From NCBI RefSeq assembly GCF_000023285.1, contig NC_013162.1:970501-1034500 (forward strand): 64,000 nucleotides of DNA, written 5' to 3'. The first letter of the stretch is position 1. Every line of letters begins with the position of its first letter. The translations under genes and the position numbers were made by a program. This stretch comes from Capnocytophaga ochracea DSM 7271. Lineage in GTDB: Bacteria > Bacteroidota > Bacteroidia > Flavobacteriales > Flavobacteriaceae. The notes under the pieces are model-generated. The model had not been told where the DNA came from. It searched no databases and was given only the letters and a program-made list of their open reading frames with translations. Positions 19,408 through 27,841 of the stretch are shown piece by piece.

Positions 19408-19438
19408 TTGTTTAGTAACTCTATTTTTATTACCTTTG
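19408..19438 (+). promoter_or_regulatory. Promoter of CAP-domain lipoprotein gene
   Basis: TTG (19408-19410), 20 bases, TACCTTTG (19431-19438), divergent from the SRP promoter and 80 bases before the start at 19519. Confidence 0.65.
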
Positions 19439-19518
19439 CACACAAAAGTATCGTATAACGACCTTTCAAAATCTAATTAAAACAGTTAAAGAACAAAGAA
19501 AAATATTAAATATCAATA

Positions 19519-19992
19519 ATGAAAAAACTATTCTTTTTATTCTTAGCACTCCTATCGTTACAGTGTAGTAAATCACAAGATAGTGAGACCACAGGTTTGA
19601 ACTCTGACAAGATGCTCACCCTTATCAATCAGCAACGACAAAAAGGCTGCAATTGTGGTAGTAATTATTTTAAACCCGTACCTCCTGTAAAGTGGAATAA
19701 AACAATAGGAAAAGTAGCCAAAGCCCATAGTGACGATATGCTTAAACGCAACGTATTAACTCACTATAGTAAAAACGGACAAGATCCTGGTGGGAGACTT
19801 ATTAACGCTGGTTATGAATGGGCTACGTGGACTGAAAATGTAGCTATGGGACAACAAAATGAAGAAGAAGCAATGAAAAGTTGGCTCGAAAGTCCAGGAC
19901 ATTGCGCTAATATTATGAATGCCCAAGTTACCGAAGTAGGTGCTGGTCGTAGCGGTAAGTATTGGACGCAACTCTTTGCCGCACCCAAATAA
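19519..19992 (+). CDS. CAP/SCP-domain lipoprotein
   Basis: This 157-residue lipoprotein (SLQC, Cys16) consists of a single CAP domain. The cavity residues of the family are present: His70 in KAHSDDM, Glu106 in TENVAMG, His128 in SPGHCANIM and probably Glu139 in VTEVGAG. A CNC cysteine pair near 44-46 could form a disulphide with Cys129. CAP proteins of bacteria are envelope proteins of mostly unknown role, some binding lipids or acting on other proteins. It is a single gene with its own promoter. Confidence 0.92.
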   Translation: MKKLFFLFLALLSLQCSKSQDSETTGLNSDKMLTLINQQRQKGCNCGSNYFKPVPPVKWNKTIGKVAKAHSDDMLKRNVLTHYSKNGQDPGGRLINAGYEWATWTENVAMGQQNEEEAMKSWLESPGHCANIMNAQVTEVGAGRSGKYWTQLFAAPK

Positions 19993-20047
19993 TACTTATT
20001 ACTGATATACTCCGCAATAACGGATTTTGCCTATTATTACCTGAGAA

Positions 20048-20632
20048 ATGTACCTCGACGTTCATTCGCATACCCAGCATTCAACTTCCGATACTTTGGT
20101 GATTCGCAATCAATATCCACTTACCGCCGATATTAGCGAACCTTTCTCAGTAGGTATTCACCCTTGGTTTTTAAACGATTTTGAGGCGCAGTGGAATGCA
20201 CTCATACCCTTAGCCCAGCATTTCAACTGCTGGGCAATAGGTGAATGTGGTCTCGATAAGAACGTTACCTCTCCCCTACCCTTACAACAAGAAATCTTTC
20301 TAAGGCACATAGAATTAGCCGAAAGTTTAGAGCTCCCACTTATCATTCACTGTGTGAAAGCTTATGCCGAAGTAATACAACTCCGCAAACGCACCCGCTC
20401 ACAACAGTTATGGATATTGCACGGCTTCAGAAAAAACCTAAAAGTAGCACAAGAGCTCATTGCTCACGGCATTGCCATTTCTTTTGGCACTCCCCTACTC
20501 TATTCTCATCAATTGCAAGAAGTCTTTAAGAAAATCCCCCCTGAATACCGGTTTTTTGAAAGCGATGACAGCATTCAACCATTAGTTATCAAACAAGTCA
20601 AACAAGCCAGATTTATCACGTCTGAAACCTAA
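20048..20632 (+). CDS. TatD-like metal-dependent hydrolase
   Basis: This 194-residue protein is a short member of the TatD family of metal-dependent nucleases/hydrolases. Metal ligands are visible: His6 and His8 (DVHSHT), Glu66 (GECGLD), His101 (IIHCVKA), His125 (LHGF) and an Asp in FESDDS near 172. It is shorter than TatD proper (about 260 residues) and belongs to the compact form seen in Bacteroidetes. It follows the CAP gene by 55 bases in the same direction. The physiological substrate is uncertain. Confidence 0.88.
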   Translation: MYLDVHSHTQHSTSDTLVIRNQYPLTADISEPFSVGIHPWFLNDFEAQWNALIPLAQHFNCWAIGECGLDKNVTSPLPLQQEIFLRHIELAESLELPLIIHCVKAYAEVIQLRKRTRSQQLWILHGFRKNLKVAQELIAHGIAISFGTPLLYSHQLQEVFKKIPPEYRFFESDDSIQPLVIKQVKQARFITSET

Positions 20633-20656
20633 ATCTAAAATTTTCTAGTTAAAAAA

Positions 20657-20688
20657 TTTGCTCGTTTGCTAATTACTTCATATCTTTG
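20657..20688 (+). promoter_or_regulatory. rpsU promoter, repeated family A
   Basis: TTTG (20657-20660), 20 bases, TATCTTTG (20681-20688). The start codon at 20720 follows after 31 bases. The spacer is almost the same as in the promoters at 17515 and 32029. Confidence 0.85.
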
Positions 20689-20719
20689 CGCCCTGAAAAT
20701 TGAAAGGGGGTGTATCTTT

Positions 20720-20914
20720 ATGTTAATAATTCCTTTAAAAGACGGAGAAAGCATCGATAAAGCTTTAAAACGTTATAAACGCAAATTCGACCGTACAGGT
20801 GTAGTACGTGAACTACGTGAAAGACAACATTTCACTAAACCTTCTGTGCGTAGAAGAGCCGAAATCCAAAAAGCACAATACATTCAGTACTTGAAAGATC
20901 AAGAAGAAGTATAG
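20720..20914 (+). CDS. rpsU: 30S ribosomal protein S21
   Basis: This 64-residue basic protein is part of the small ribosomal subunit and helps mRNA start-site selection. The family core is present: IPLKDGESIDKALKRYKRKF, then VVRELRERQHFTKPSVRRR. The start at 20720 is chosen because it gives the family N-terminus and lies correctly behind the promoter; the longer open frame starts upstream of the transcript start. The gene is closed by a terminator at 20940. Confidence 0.96.
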   Translation: MLIIPLKDGESIDKALKRYKRKFDRTGVVRELRERQHFTKPSVRRRAEIQKAQYIQYLKDQEEV

Positions 20915-20939
20915 TTCATTGTGGAGATATTCAATTTTT

Positions 20940-20975
20940 AGTAGGAACGGATAATATTCGTTCCTACTTTTTTTA
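20940..20975 (+). terminator. rpsU terminator
   Basis: AGTAGGAACG pairs with CGTTCCTACT around a nine-base loop, followed by seven T. Confidence 0.88.
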
Positions 20976-21440
20976 TTTGAGTGTTGTTCATTATCCTTAT
21001 CGGTATTGTTCATTGTCCATTCTTAAATTGTGTATAACTTGAGGAAGAAAAAACACTAAAATATTTGCTTCTTTATGTTTTCTGTGTATACAAAAATGAA
21101 GATGAAAAAAGCAAATTTATTTCTTATAAAATATCCACTACTTTTTGTCAGTTATAAACAATCTGCTAAGTGAAAAGTTCTCAACAAAAAGTTGTGCATA
21201 ATATCAAAAAGAGTTATCAACAATTTTGCTTAAAATATTCATTTAAAAAACCGTAAATCACTTTTTATTGTTGATAACTAATCATAATATTCTTAAACTG
21301 AAAAAAGCAAGTTTTTAGGCTTAATTTTATCCCTCTTATGAACGTCATCATAATAATAACCCTTCTTTTTTTAAAAAGAAATATTTTTCAATTTATAATT
21401 TGGTGATTGTTGATAACTCAAAAATATTTACTTTTGCAAT
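20976..21440. other. Candidate chromosomal replication origin (DnaA-box cluster)
   Basis: This AT-rich gap holds a cluster of DnaA-box-like 9-mers: 21029-21037 (minus, TTATACACA, full consensus), 21193-21201 (minus, TTATGCACA, full consensus), 21214-21222 (plus, TTATCAACA), 21269-21277 and 21408-21416 (both minus, TTATCAACA), 21152-21160 (plus, TTATAAACA) and 21083-21091 (minus, GTATACACA). A/T-only runs between them could be the unwinding element. Gene direction changes from mostly leftward to mostly rightward a few kb to the left, and three parS-type sites lie 5-7 kb to the right. DnaA itself is not in the window. GC-skew analysis was not possible here. Confidence 0.72.
21407..21436 (+). 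promoter_or_regulatory. rnr promoter overlapping a DnaA box
   Basis: TTG (21407-21409), 19 bases, TACTTTTG (21429-21436). The upstream box lies inside the DnaA-like 9-mer 21408-21416, so DnaA binding could repress rnr. The ATG at 21441 is four bases past the downstream box, so the message may be leaderless. Confidence 0.55.
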
Positions 21441-23669
21441 ATGAAAAAAACAAATAAAACTCAAAAGCAAGGAAAATCAGGAAAACCTAAAAAGAATAAG
21501 AGTTTAGCTAAACGCAACAAGCAAGAGCTTATCAAAGCGATTTTCTCGGTGTTACAAGAACACCCCGAAGAGAGCTTTAACTACAAGCAAATTGCTGCCA
21601 AACTCCACATTACCGATGCACCACGTCGTGATATGCTGGTGAAACAACTCGTACAACTGAAAGAGAAAAAACGCATTGTAGAAATCGACCGTGGGAAGTA
21701 TCAAGCTATCCCTATGCAACACTATTATGTAGGTACGCTTGATGTGAGTGCGCGCGGTAATGGTTATGTAATAGTTGATGGTTTAGACAACGACATTTTT
21801 GTAGCACAGAATTTTCTAAATAAAGCTCTCCACGGCGATTTGGTGGAAGTGTATGTATTTCCACGTTTTAGAAATCGCAATAAGATGGAAGGAGAAATTA
21901 GTAAGGTATTAGAACGCAACAAAGTGCGCTTTGTAGGTACTGTGCAAATGCACAAAAACTTTGCTTTTGTTGTCCCTACCGATGCCCGTATGTATACTGA
22001 TTTCTTTGTGTTAAAAGATAAACTCAATGGTGCTCAGGACGGCGACCGTGTGATTGTACGCATAGAAGATTGGAAAGACAAAAGTGATTCGCCTATGGGG
22101 GTAGTGGAGCAGATACTCGGTAAACCAGGTGAACAAACTACCGAAATGCACTCTATCTTAGCCGAATATGGTCTGCCGTACACCTATCCAGAAGAGGTAG
22201 AAGCCTTTGCTAAAAAGTTAGACCTTTCTATTACTGATGAGGAGATTGCCCGTCGTCGTGATATGCGTGAAAACCTCACTTTCACTATCGACCCTCGTGA
22301 TGCAAAAGACTTTGACGATGCACTGTCGTTCAAACTTTTGGAGAATGGCAATTACGAGATAGGAGTACATATCGCCGATGTATCGCACTACGTAAAAGAA
22401 GGTACTATATTAGATGAAGAGGCTTACAATCGTGCTACTTCTGTGTATTTGGTAGATAGGGTAGTGCCAATGTTACCCGAAGTGCTCTGTAACTTCGCTT
22501 GTTCACTCCGTCCTGATGAAGATAAATACACCTTTTCGGCAGTGTTTGAGATGAATAAGAAGGCTGAAGTGGTAGATATTTGGATAGGACGCACCGTAAC
22601 ACACTCGTCATTTAGGTTTGCTTACGAAGAAGCACAATCAGTAATAGAGCAAGCCAAAGTAGGGGAGGGGTACACCATTCCTGCTGAAACTTCCATTACC
22701 GATAAAGAGCGTGCAATACCTGCTGAGGTAGTAGAGGCTATTCTCACACTCAATACCTTAGCCGAAAAACTTCGCCGTAAGCGTATGCGTTTGGGAGCTA
22801 TTACTTTTGATAAAGTAGAAGTGAAATTCGACCTCGATGAGAATGGCAACCCTACAGGCGTATATTTCAAAGAAAGCAAGGAAGCCAACAAACTGATTGA
22901 AGAGTTTATGCTCTTGGCTAACAGAAAGGTAGCTGAGTATGTAGCCAAAATGAAAAAGACATTCGTATACCGCGTACACGATGAACCCGATGCCGATAAA
23001 CTGCAACAGTTCAATGCGGTAATTAGTAGATTTGGTTATAGCTTGAACTTGAACAACCGTCAAACCACTACCGATTCACTTAATAATCTCTTAGAAGAAG
23101 TAAAAGGCAAAAAAGAACAAAACTTAGTCGATACTTTGGCAATACGTTCAATGGCAAAAGCTACTTATACTACTAAAAACATAGGACACTATGGTTTGGC
23201 GTTTGAGTATTATACCCATTTCACTTCGCCTATACGCCGTTATCCCGATGTGATGGTACACCGTCTTTTGCAACTCTATTTAGATAACGCCCCTTCACAA
23301 CCCGAAGCTGAATATGAAACCAAATGCAAACACTCGTCACAAATGGAGAGTTTAGCAGCCTCAGCTGAGCGTGATTCTATCAAATATATGCAGGTGAAAT
23401 ATATGGAAGCCCATAAAAATCAGCAGTTTGCAGGAGTGATTTCGGGTGTAACCGAATGGGGTATTTATGTAGAAATTACGGTCAACAAATGCGAAGGATT
23501 GGTACGCGCTCGTGATATCAAAGATGATTATTACACTTTCGACGAACAACAATACGCCTTGGTAGGACAAGCCACTGGCAAAACCTATCAGCTTGGCGAC
23601 GAAGTAATGATACGTGTGAAAAACACCGACCTGATGAAAAAGCAATTAGATTTTGAACTGATTGATTAG
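21441..23669 (+). CDS. rnr: Ribonuclease R
   Basis: This 742-residue 3'-to-5' exoribonuclease degrades structured RNA in the cytoplasm. The order is a lysine-rich tail (1-28), a winged-helix segment (about 29-75), cold-shock domains (about 85-240), the RNB catalytic domain and a C-terminal S1 domain (about 650-735). The catalytic aspartates are Asp284, Asp290, Asp292 and Asp293 (DPRDAKDFDDA), at the same spacing as in the E. coli enzyme. The predicted start is close to the promoter; a start inside the Lys-rich tail is not excluded, but no later Met exists before residue 58. Confidence 0.96.
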   Translation: MKKTNKTQKQGKSGKPKKNKSLAKRNKQELIKAIFSVLQEHPEESFNYKQIAAKLHITDAPRRDMLVKQLVQLKEKKRIVEIDRGKYQAIPMQHYYVGTLDVSARGNGYVIVDGLDNDIFVAQNFLNKALHGDLVEVYVFPRFRNRNKMEGEISKVLERNKVRFVGTVQMHKNFAFVVPTDARMYTDFFVLKDKLNGAQDGDRVIVRIEDWKDKSDSPMGVVEQILGKPGEQTTEMHSILAEYGLPYTYPEEVEAFAKKLDLSITDEEIARRRDMRENLTFTIDPRDAKDFDDALSFKLLENGNYEIGVHIADVSHYVKEGTILDEEAYNRATSVYLVDRVVPMLPEVLCNFACSLRPDEDKYTFSAVFEMNKKAEVVDIWIGRTVTHSSFRFAYEEAQSVIEQAKVGEGYTIPAETSITDKERAIPAEVVEAILTLNTLAEKLRRKRMRLGAITFDKVEVKFDLDENGNPTGVYFKESKEANKLIEEFMLLANRKVAEYVAKMKKTFVYRVHDEPDADKLQQFNAVISRFGYSLNLNNRQTTTDSLNNLLEEVKGKKEQNLVDTLAIRSMAKATYTTKNIGHYGLAFEYYTHFTSPIRRYPDVMVHRLLQLYLDNAPSQPEAEYETKCKHSSQMESLAASAERDSIKYMQVKYMEAHKNQQFAGVISGVTEWGIYVEITVNKCEGLVRARDIKDDYYTFDEQQYALVGQATGKTYQLGDEVMIRVKNTDLMKKQLDFELID

Positions 23670-23701
23670 TCGTAGCACAACAAGCAGTTTTTGCATCACA
23701 T

Positions 23702-23752
23702 ACTTTGCCAAAGTTTCTTGCCCGTACGGCTCGTACCTTTGGCAAAGTTTTT
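23702..23752. repeat. ACTTTGCCAAAGT palindromic repeat after rnr
   Basis: ACTTTGCCAAAGT and CTTTGGCAAAGT face each other around CCCGTACGGCTCG, followed by six T. It can serve as the rnr terminator. It is the inverted counterpart of the copy at 9893-9940, with the same inner CCGTACGG. Confidence 0.8.
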
Positions 23753-23870
23753 TATGCTTTTAATAATATATTGAGTAACAATATGTATTTACTAATATAT
23801 TTTTAAAATATTGATATATAAATAATTATAAGTTATTTTGTAGATTGATACTAAAAGAGTTGTAAAAATA

Positions 23871-23902
23871 TTTGGAAGTTATAAAAATATAATATACCTT
23901 TG
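23871..23902 (+). promoter_or_regulatory. Promoter of lipoprotein pair
   Basis: TTTG (23871-23874), 20 bases, TACCTTTG (23895-23902). The leader to the start at 24095 would be about 185 bases; it contains an AT-rich stretch and a 20-codon open frame (23918-23980) that I do not accept as a gene. Confidence 0.65.
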
Positions 23903-24094
23903 TCCTATAAAATCCTAATGCCTATGCCTGATACTGATATTATTTCCTTTGGAGATATATTTTGTTGTTTTCTTCTATAAACGAAATATAGTGAGAATTT
24001 TTCCTTAAAAATAACTTCCCCTAACTGAGCTACGGATTACTGTCTTCATAAAAAAAACGTGCAAAAGAAGTATTTTTTAACTAAAAAAGTTAGT

Positions 24095-24619
24095 ATGCAA
24101 AGACTCATAAAGATTTCGTTTTTTATACTATGTTTTGTAGTAGCGTTAGTGTCTTGCTCTAAGGATAAAAATCAAGATCCATTGCAAGATTTGCAAAATA
24201 AGTCAATGACTTATGGAGACTTCTTTAAAACTGTTTCAGAAAAAGAAGTAAGCGTTCCAGAAGATAAGGTACTTTTTATCTCTTACGAATTTAATGCGAA
24301 AGATGAGACTATTACTTTATTGTCAAGTACTGAGGCTTTTCCCAGTGAAAAAGTAGTTTGGGATGCTATAGTTAAGCATTACGAGCTTGAAGCTTCTCAT
24401 GAAGGAGGAAAGTATGATTATATTGTAACTTGTGATAAAGGCTGGAGTAAAAAATGTGAAGCATATAGTTGTTTAGGTGTAGTTAAAAGTTGCTTGAATC
24501 AAGGAGGATGCGCAACTGTTTGTAAAGCTAATATGGTTTATGTTCCAGATATAAAAGCTTTTTATATATCAGCTAATATTGATGAATTAGTGTCATCAAA
24601 AGTTGAAGGAGAATTTTAG
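24095..24619 (+). CDS. Small lipoprotein, 174 residues
   Basis: The start at 24095 gives a clean lipoprotein signal (MQRLIKISFFILCFVVALVSC) followed by SKDKNQ, a Ser/Lys/Asp-rich linker common in surface lipoproteins of this group. The mature part has an ordinary mixed fold and a cluster of six Cys late in the protein (VTCDKGWSKKCEAYSCLGVVK and after). The downstream gene at 24642 has the same signal and a similar closing pattern (VYVPDIKAFYIS here, VYLPDTKTFFVS there), so the two are distant paralogs. I do not recognise the family. Confidence 0.75.
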   Translation: MQRLIKISFFILCFVVALVSCSKDKNQDPLQDLQNKSMTYGDFFKTVSEKEVSVPEDKVLFISYEFNAKDETITLLSSTEAFPSEKVVWDAIVKHYELEASHEGGKYDYIVTCDKGWSKKCEAYSCLGVVKSCLNQGGCATVCKANMVYVPDIKAFYISANIDELVSSKVEGEF

Positions 24620-24641
24620 TTTAAATTCAAAATTTTATACT

Positions 24642-25100
24642 ATGAAAAAAATATTTAAATTTTTATTTCTAATGGTATGCTTTGGCATAGCGTTTATATC
24701 TTGCTCTAAGGATAATACTACTGATGATAAGCAGTTATCCTATGATAATTTTGCTTCAGTAGTGATGCAACCCTCGCAAGATAAAGACTTAGTGCGCTGG
24801 GTTTCTTTCAAAGCAAATCCTACTCAAAAAACTATTGAAGTACTTTCTAACAAAGAAGCTGAAGGAGATATGGCTATTGGTTTAGCTCCTCTTTTCTACA
24901 AACCTTCCGATACTAAATATACTGTATTAGGTATGCGTTATGAAGAAGATTATGAGTCTCAATTTGCTACTAAAGAAGCTGCAATAGAGAATATTGTAAA
25001 GAATTTTGGAGCGCAAGGAACAACCTTGCACGTAGTATATCTTCCAGATACTAAAACTTTCTTTGTTTCAGATACTACAGAATATTTGGTAGTTTTCTAA
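24642..25100 (+). CDS. Small lipoprotein, 152 residues
   Basis: The start at 24642 gives MKKIFKFLFLMVCFGIAFISC and a SKDNTTDD linker. The mature domain shares the SYDNFASVV / TYGDFFKTV opening and the VYLPDTKTFFVS ending with the preceding lipoprotein, but lacks its cysteine cluster. The gene follows by 22 bases and should be in the same transcript, which ends at the terminator at 25130. The role is unknown. Confidence 0.75.
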   Translation: MKKIFKFLFLMVCFGIAFISCSKDNTTDDKQLSYDNFASVVMQPSQDKDLVRWVSFKANPTQKTIEVLSNKEAEGDMAIGLAPLFYKPSDTKYTVLGMRYEEDYESQFATKEAAIENIVKNFGAQGTTLHVVYLPDTKTFFVSDTTEYLVVF

Positions 25101-25129
25101 TGACTAACAACTGAATTTCAATAGAGTAG

Positions 25130-25163
25130 GGGAGAGGTATTAAAAACTTCTCCCTTATTTTTT
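25130..25163 (+). terminator. Terminator after lipoprotein pair
   Basis: GGGAGAGGT pairs with ACTTCTCCC (one G-T pair), then TTATTTTTT. Confidence 0.75.
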
Positions 25164-25191
25164 GTGTTTCAGTAGTTTTTTAGTACTTTTG
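25161..25191 (+). promoter_or_regulatory. Promoter of LysE-family gene
   Basis: TTTG (25161-25164), 19 bases, TACTTTTG (25184-25191), directly after the T-run of the preceding terminator and 30 bases before the start. Confidence 0.65.
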
Positions 25192-25221
25192 TGCAGTTAA
25201 TCAAATTTTAGGTAGAAATAG

Positions 25222-25887
25222 ATGTTTGCGGATGTATTGCTTGCATTACCTTTAGGCTTGTTGTTAGCTTTTACCATAGGTCCTGTGTTCTTTGTATTGC
25301 TGGAAACAGCCATTACTAAAGGATTCAGGGCGGCTATTGCTTTCAATTCTGGAGTAGTATTAGCCGATGCTATTTTCATTCTCATTGTCTATTTCACTAC
25401 CAGCAGTCTGTTGCGCGAAATTAAGGACGATCCTAAACTCTTCTTTGCTGGTGGGCTCATAATGATAACTTACGGACTCATCTCGTTCATCAAACTAAAA
25501 AAAGACTTCAAGAAAACAATAGATAACAAAGAGAATGCCTATTTGCAAGTAGCTGAGAAAGTGAACTATGTAGCCCTCTTTATCAAAGGTTTTCTACTGA
25601 ATTTTATCAACATAGGCGTTTTGGGTTTTTGGTTGGGAATTATTATTGTTTTTGGTCCTAAACTCGATATGAATGCCAGTAGAATATTTGTATTTTTCAC
25701 TTCTATTATTTTAGTATACTTTGGTATAGATATTTTTAAAATTCTCATTGCTAAGAAACTCAAAAACCGACTTACTGCTTTTCATATTTACAAAATTAAA
25801 CGCGCGATTAGCATTATATTGTTAGTCTTTGGAGTTTTCTTGATACTTCAAGCATTCTTTCCTAACGTATTACAATTAACTGATTAA
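25222..25887 (+). CDS. LysE/RhtB-family exporter
   Basis: This 221-residue inner-membrane protein has about six hydrophobic segments. It opens with LALPLGLLLAFTIGPVFFVLLETAITKGFRAA, broken here by a turn after GP, the signature of LysE/RhtB exporters of amino acids and similar small molecules. The ADAIFILIVYF and GFLLNFINIGVLGFW segments are also typical. The substrate cannot be told from sequence. It is a single gene with its own promoter. Confidence 0.88.
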   Translation: MFADVLLALPLGLLLAFTIGPVFFVLLETAITKGFRAAIAFNSGVVLADAIFILIVYFTTSSLLREIKDDPKLFFAGGLIMITYGLISFIKLKKDFKKTIDNKENAYLQVAEKVNYVALFIKGFLLNFINIGVLGFWLGIIIVFGPKLDMNASRIFVFFTSIILVYFGIDIFKILIAKKLKNRLTAFHIYKIKRAISIILLVFGVFLILQAFFPNVLQLTD

Positions 25888-25917
25888 GTACAACTCGCAC
25901 AAATAGTGTATAAAAAA

Positions 25918-25969
25918 ACTTTGCCAAAAGTTGTAAGCCACGCGGGTCTTTACCTCTTGACAAAGTCTA
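25918..25969. repeat. Worn ACTTTGCCAAAGT repeat
   Basis: ACTTTGCCAAAAGT and TCTTGACAAAGT face each other around GCCACGCGGGTC. It lies between the convergent LysE and OmpH-like genes. Confidence 0.6.
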
Positions 25970-26005
25970 TTTTCTATTGCCTATGGCCTAATGTCTGTGG
26001 CCTTA

Positions 26006-26518
26006 TTACTTCTTATCTTTGTATTGATTATTTAAGTATTCAGTAACTTCTTTGGTAATATCTTTTTTCTCAGTACCGTAGAGTACACTACCGCCGTCAT
26101 TAGCACCAAGAATGAAAGTGTAACCTTTTTGTTTTCCGTACTCTTTAATATTTTTCTTCACTTTGCTGAGTAAAGAATCCATTTGAGTTTGGCTTTCCAT
26201 TTGTATTTTTTGTTCCTCTTGTTGCAAATGTTGTTGCAATATTTGGCTTTTTTGCATCAGTTCGTTGTATTTTTTCTGAGCTACGTTCTGAGGGAGAGTT
26301 TTAGCCTGAGCGTCGAAAGCACGCGCTTCAGTTTGGAACGCCATTGAAATACTGTCGCGTTTTCGTTCGTAGGCACTAATTTGTCCTTTTAGTTTTGCCT
26401 CGATGTCTTTTTTTTCTTGATAGTCGTTTAGAAGTTTAGAGTTATCTACAAACGCCACCTTGTCGGTACAAGCAGTAAGGGCGAGCAGTGCTACGCCTGT
26501 TAAGATGAGTTTTTTCAT
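26006..26518 (-). CDS. OmpH/Skp-like lipoprotein
   Basis: This 170-residue protein has a lipobox (LTAC, Cys17), a short strand (KVAFVDNSKLLNDY) and long charged helices (about 40-125) forming the coiled coil of the OmpH/Skp family, periplasmic chaperones for outer-membrane proteins. The C-terminal strand (YTFILGANDGGSVLYG) closes the body domain as in Skp. A lipid anchor is a difference from E. coli Skp, which is soluble. The upstream gap 26519-26904 to the right holds one parS site and otherwise nothing that I can name. Confidence 0.85.
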   Translation of the reverse strand: MKKLILTGVALLALTACTDKVAFVDNSKLLNDYQEKKDIEAKLKGQISAYERKRDSISMAFQTEARAFDAQAKTLPQNVAQKKYNELMQKSQILQQHLQQEEQKIQMESQTQMDSLLSKVKKNIKEYGKQKGYTFILGANDGGSVLYGTEKKDITKEVTEYLNNQYKDKK

Positions 26519-26642
26519 TTTTATAATGTTTAATTTGAATTACGTGGCAAAAGTAAGAAAGTTTTACGTGTAAAAGAAATATTTTTTAATTTTGTTACTA
26601 AAAAAGTAAAAATACTCTCTTTCGTCCCTATTCATTACACCT

Positions 26643-26658
26643 TGTTTCACGTGAAACA
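26643..26658. promoter_or_regulatory. parS site 1 (ParB binding site)
   Basis: TGTTTCACGTGAAACA is a perfect 16-base palindrome and the exact parS consensus bound by chromosomal ParB (Spo0J). It lies in a gene-free stretch, about 5.2 kb from the candidate origin. Confidence 0.93.
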
Positions 26659-26904
26659 TTTTGCTATCTTTTTTTACCTTGTATAAATTTATTCTATATC
26701 AGAAATAATCTTCTATAAGTGTACTTTATCAAAAATGACTTTATTACAGCTTGTTTTAAGTATTATTTTTTAAAAAGTAATAAAGTATAAGGTAACAGTT
26801 GAGAAGTCTTATAAAAACGTCTTATTTTAAGTTTTTGCTATTTTTAGCTTCAAAAATGTGTTTTTTAAAAAATAAACTTTCTCCTGATTCCTGAAACCTG
26901 ACCC

Positions 26905-27726
26905 CTATCCCCTAACTCCTAAAACATAAATCTGCGATGAGTATTCTCCTTTCCTCCAACCATAATAATTTGAACGGACTCCGTTGATGAAACCTTTAAG
27001 AAAATCTTTCTTTCCTGTTTTATATTGCTCGGAAAGCATACTCACATAGAAGGCATCAAAAAGCATAGGGTGGGTGGCAAGCAACTCAAAACCTTCTTTG
27101 GCAAAAAGCTGTTCGATGCTATCCTTAGAAAAATGCCATAAGTGTCGGGGCACATCATAAGCTGCCCAATAGGCTCCGTAGAGCTGTGCGTCCCAGGAAC
27201 GATAGTTAGGTACAGCTATAACCGCTAAACCACCTTCTTTCAGTAAGTTACTGATAAGCTGTATTTCTTGTGTTACATCAGGTACGTGTTCCAATACGTG
27301 CCACATAGTAATCACATCAAAAGAGTGGGGGAGGAGGTTGCTAAAATCAGCTTGTAACAAAACTCCTTTTTCTTTTGCTTTGGTACGTGCTTTCTCGCTG
27401 GGCTCTATGCCCATAGTCTCCCAATGTGCATACTTTTTACCACTATGCACAAAGTCGCCTGTGCCTGCACCTATATCAAGCAGACGAACATTTCCTTTTT
27501 TGTATTGTTTAATGAGTTTTATTTTGTGCTTTAAGTTATAACTTTTTACCCATTGGTAGAGTTTATCAAATAGTGTTTTGCGACTGTCTGTATGCGAAAT
27601 ATAATTCTCACTCTCATAGTATTTTTCAAGGTCATTAGGTAGGGGAGTAGTGCGGTAAAGTTTTAATAATGAATCATATACGAGGGTAAAATCCTCTTGT
27701 GATACGCTGTAATCTTTAATTGTCAT
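26905..27726 (-). CDS. Class I SAM-dependent methyltransferase
   Basis: This 273-residue protein has the Rossmann-fold SAM site: motif I LLDIGAGTGDFV (near 93-104), an acidic residue at the end of strand 2 (MGIEPSEKA), and the motif FDVITMWHVLEHVPD typical of the type 11/23 methyltransferases. An LKEGGLAVIAVPN strand follows. In relatives such enzymes act on small molecules, quinones or cell-surface sugars; the substrate here is not visible. It stands alone between two parS sites. Confidence 0.88.
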   Translation of the reverse strand: MTIKDYSVSQEDFTLVYDSLLKLYRTTPLPNDLEKYYESENYISHTDSRKTLFDKLYQWVKSYNLKHKIKLIKQYKKGNVRLLDIGAGTGDFVHSGKKYAHWETMGIEPSEKARTKAKEKGVLLQADFSNLLPHSFDVITMWHVLEHVPDVTQEIQLISNLLKEGGLAVIAVPNYRSWDAQLYGAYWAAYDVPRHLWHFSKDSIEQLFAKEGFELLATHPMLFDAFYVSMLSEQYKTGKKDFLKGFINGVRSNYYGWRKGEYSSQIYVLGVRG

Positions 27727-27792
27727 TAGTTGTTAGTGTTTAGTCGTTAGTTACTACTTGTCAATTATCAATTGTGAATTATCAATTGAAAA

Positions 27793-27808
27793 TGTTTCAC
27801 GTGGAACA
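27793..27808. promoter_or_regulatory. parS site 2
   Basis: TGTTTCACGTGGAACA, one base off a perfect parS palindrome, in the gap between the methyltransferase gene and the small HERIH protein gene. Confidence 0.85.
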
Positions 27809-27841
27809 TTTCTTATATACTTACTTTTTGTCTTTTACTTG

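Noticed and set aside
23918-23980. 20-codon frame (MPMPDTDIISFGDIFCCFLL) in the leader of the lipoprotein pair
   Set aside because: Too short to judge, no ribosome-site evidence and no regulatory structure around it; chance is the simplest reading.
24059-24094. Upstream GTG start for the lipoprotein at 24095
   Set aside because: It would place 12 polar/basic residues before the signal peptide; the ATG at 24095 gives a normal lipoprotein signal.
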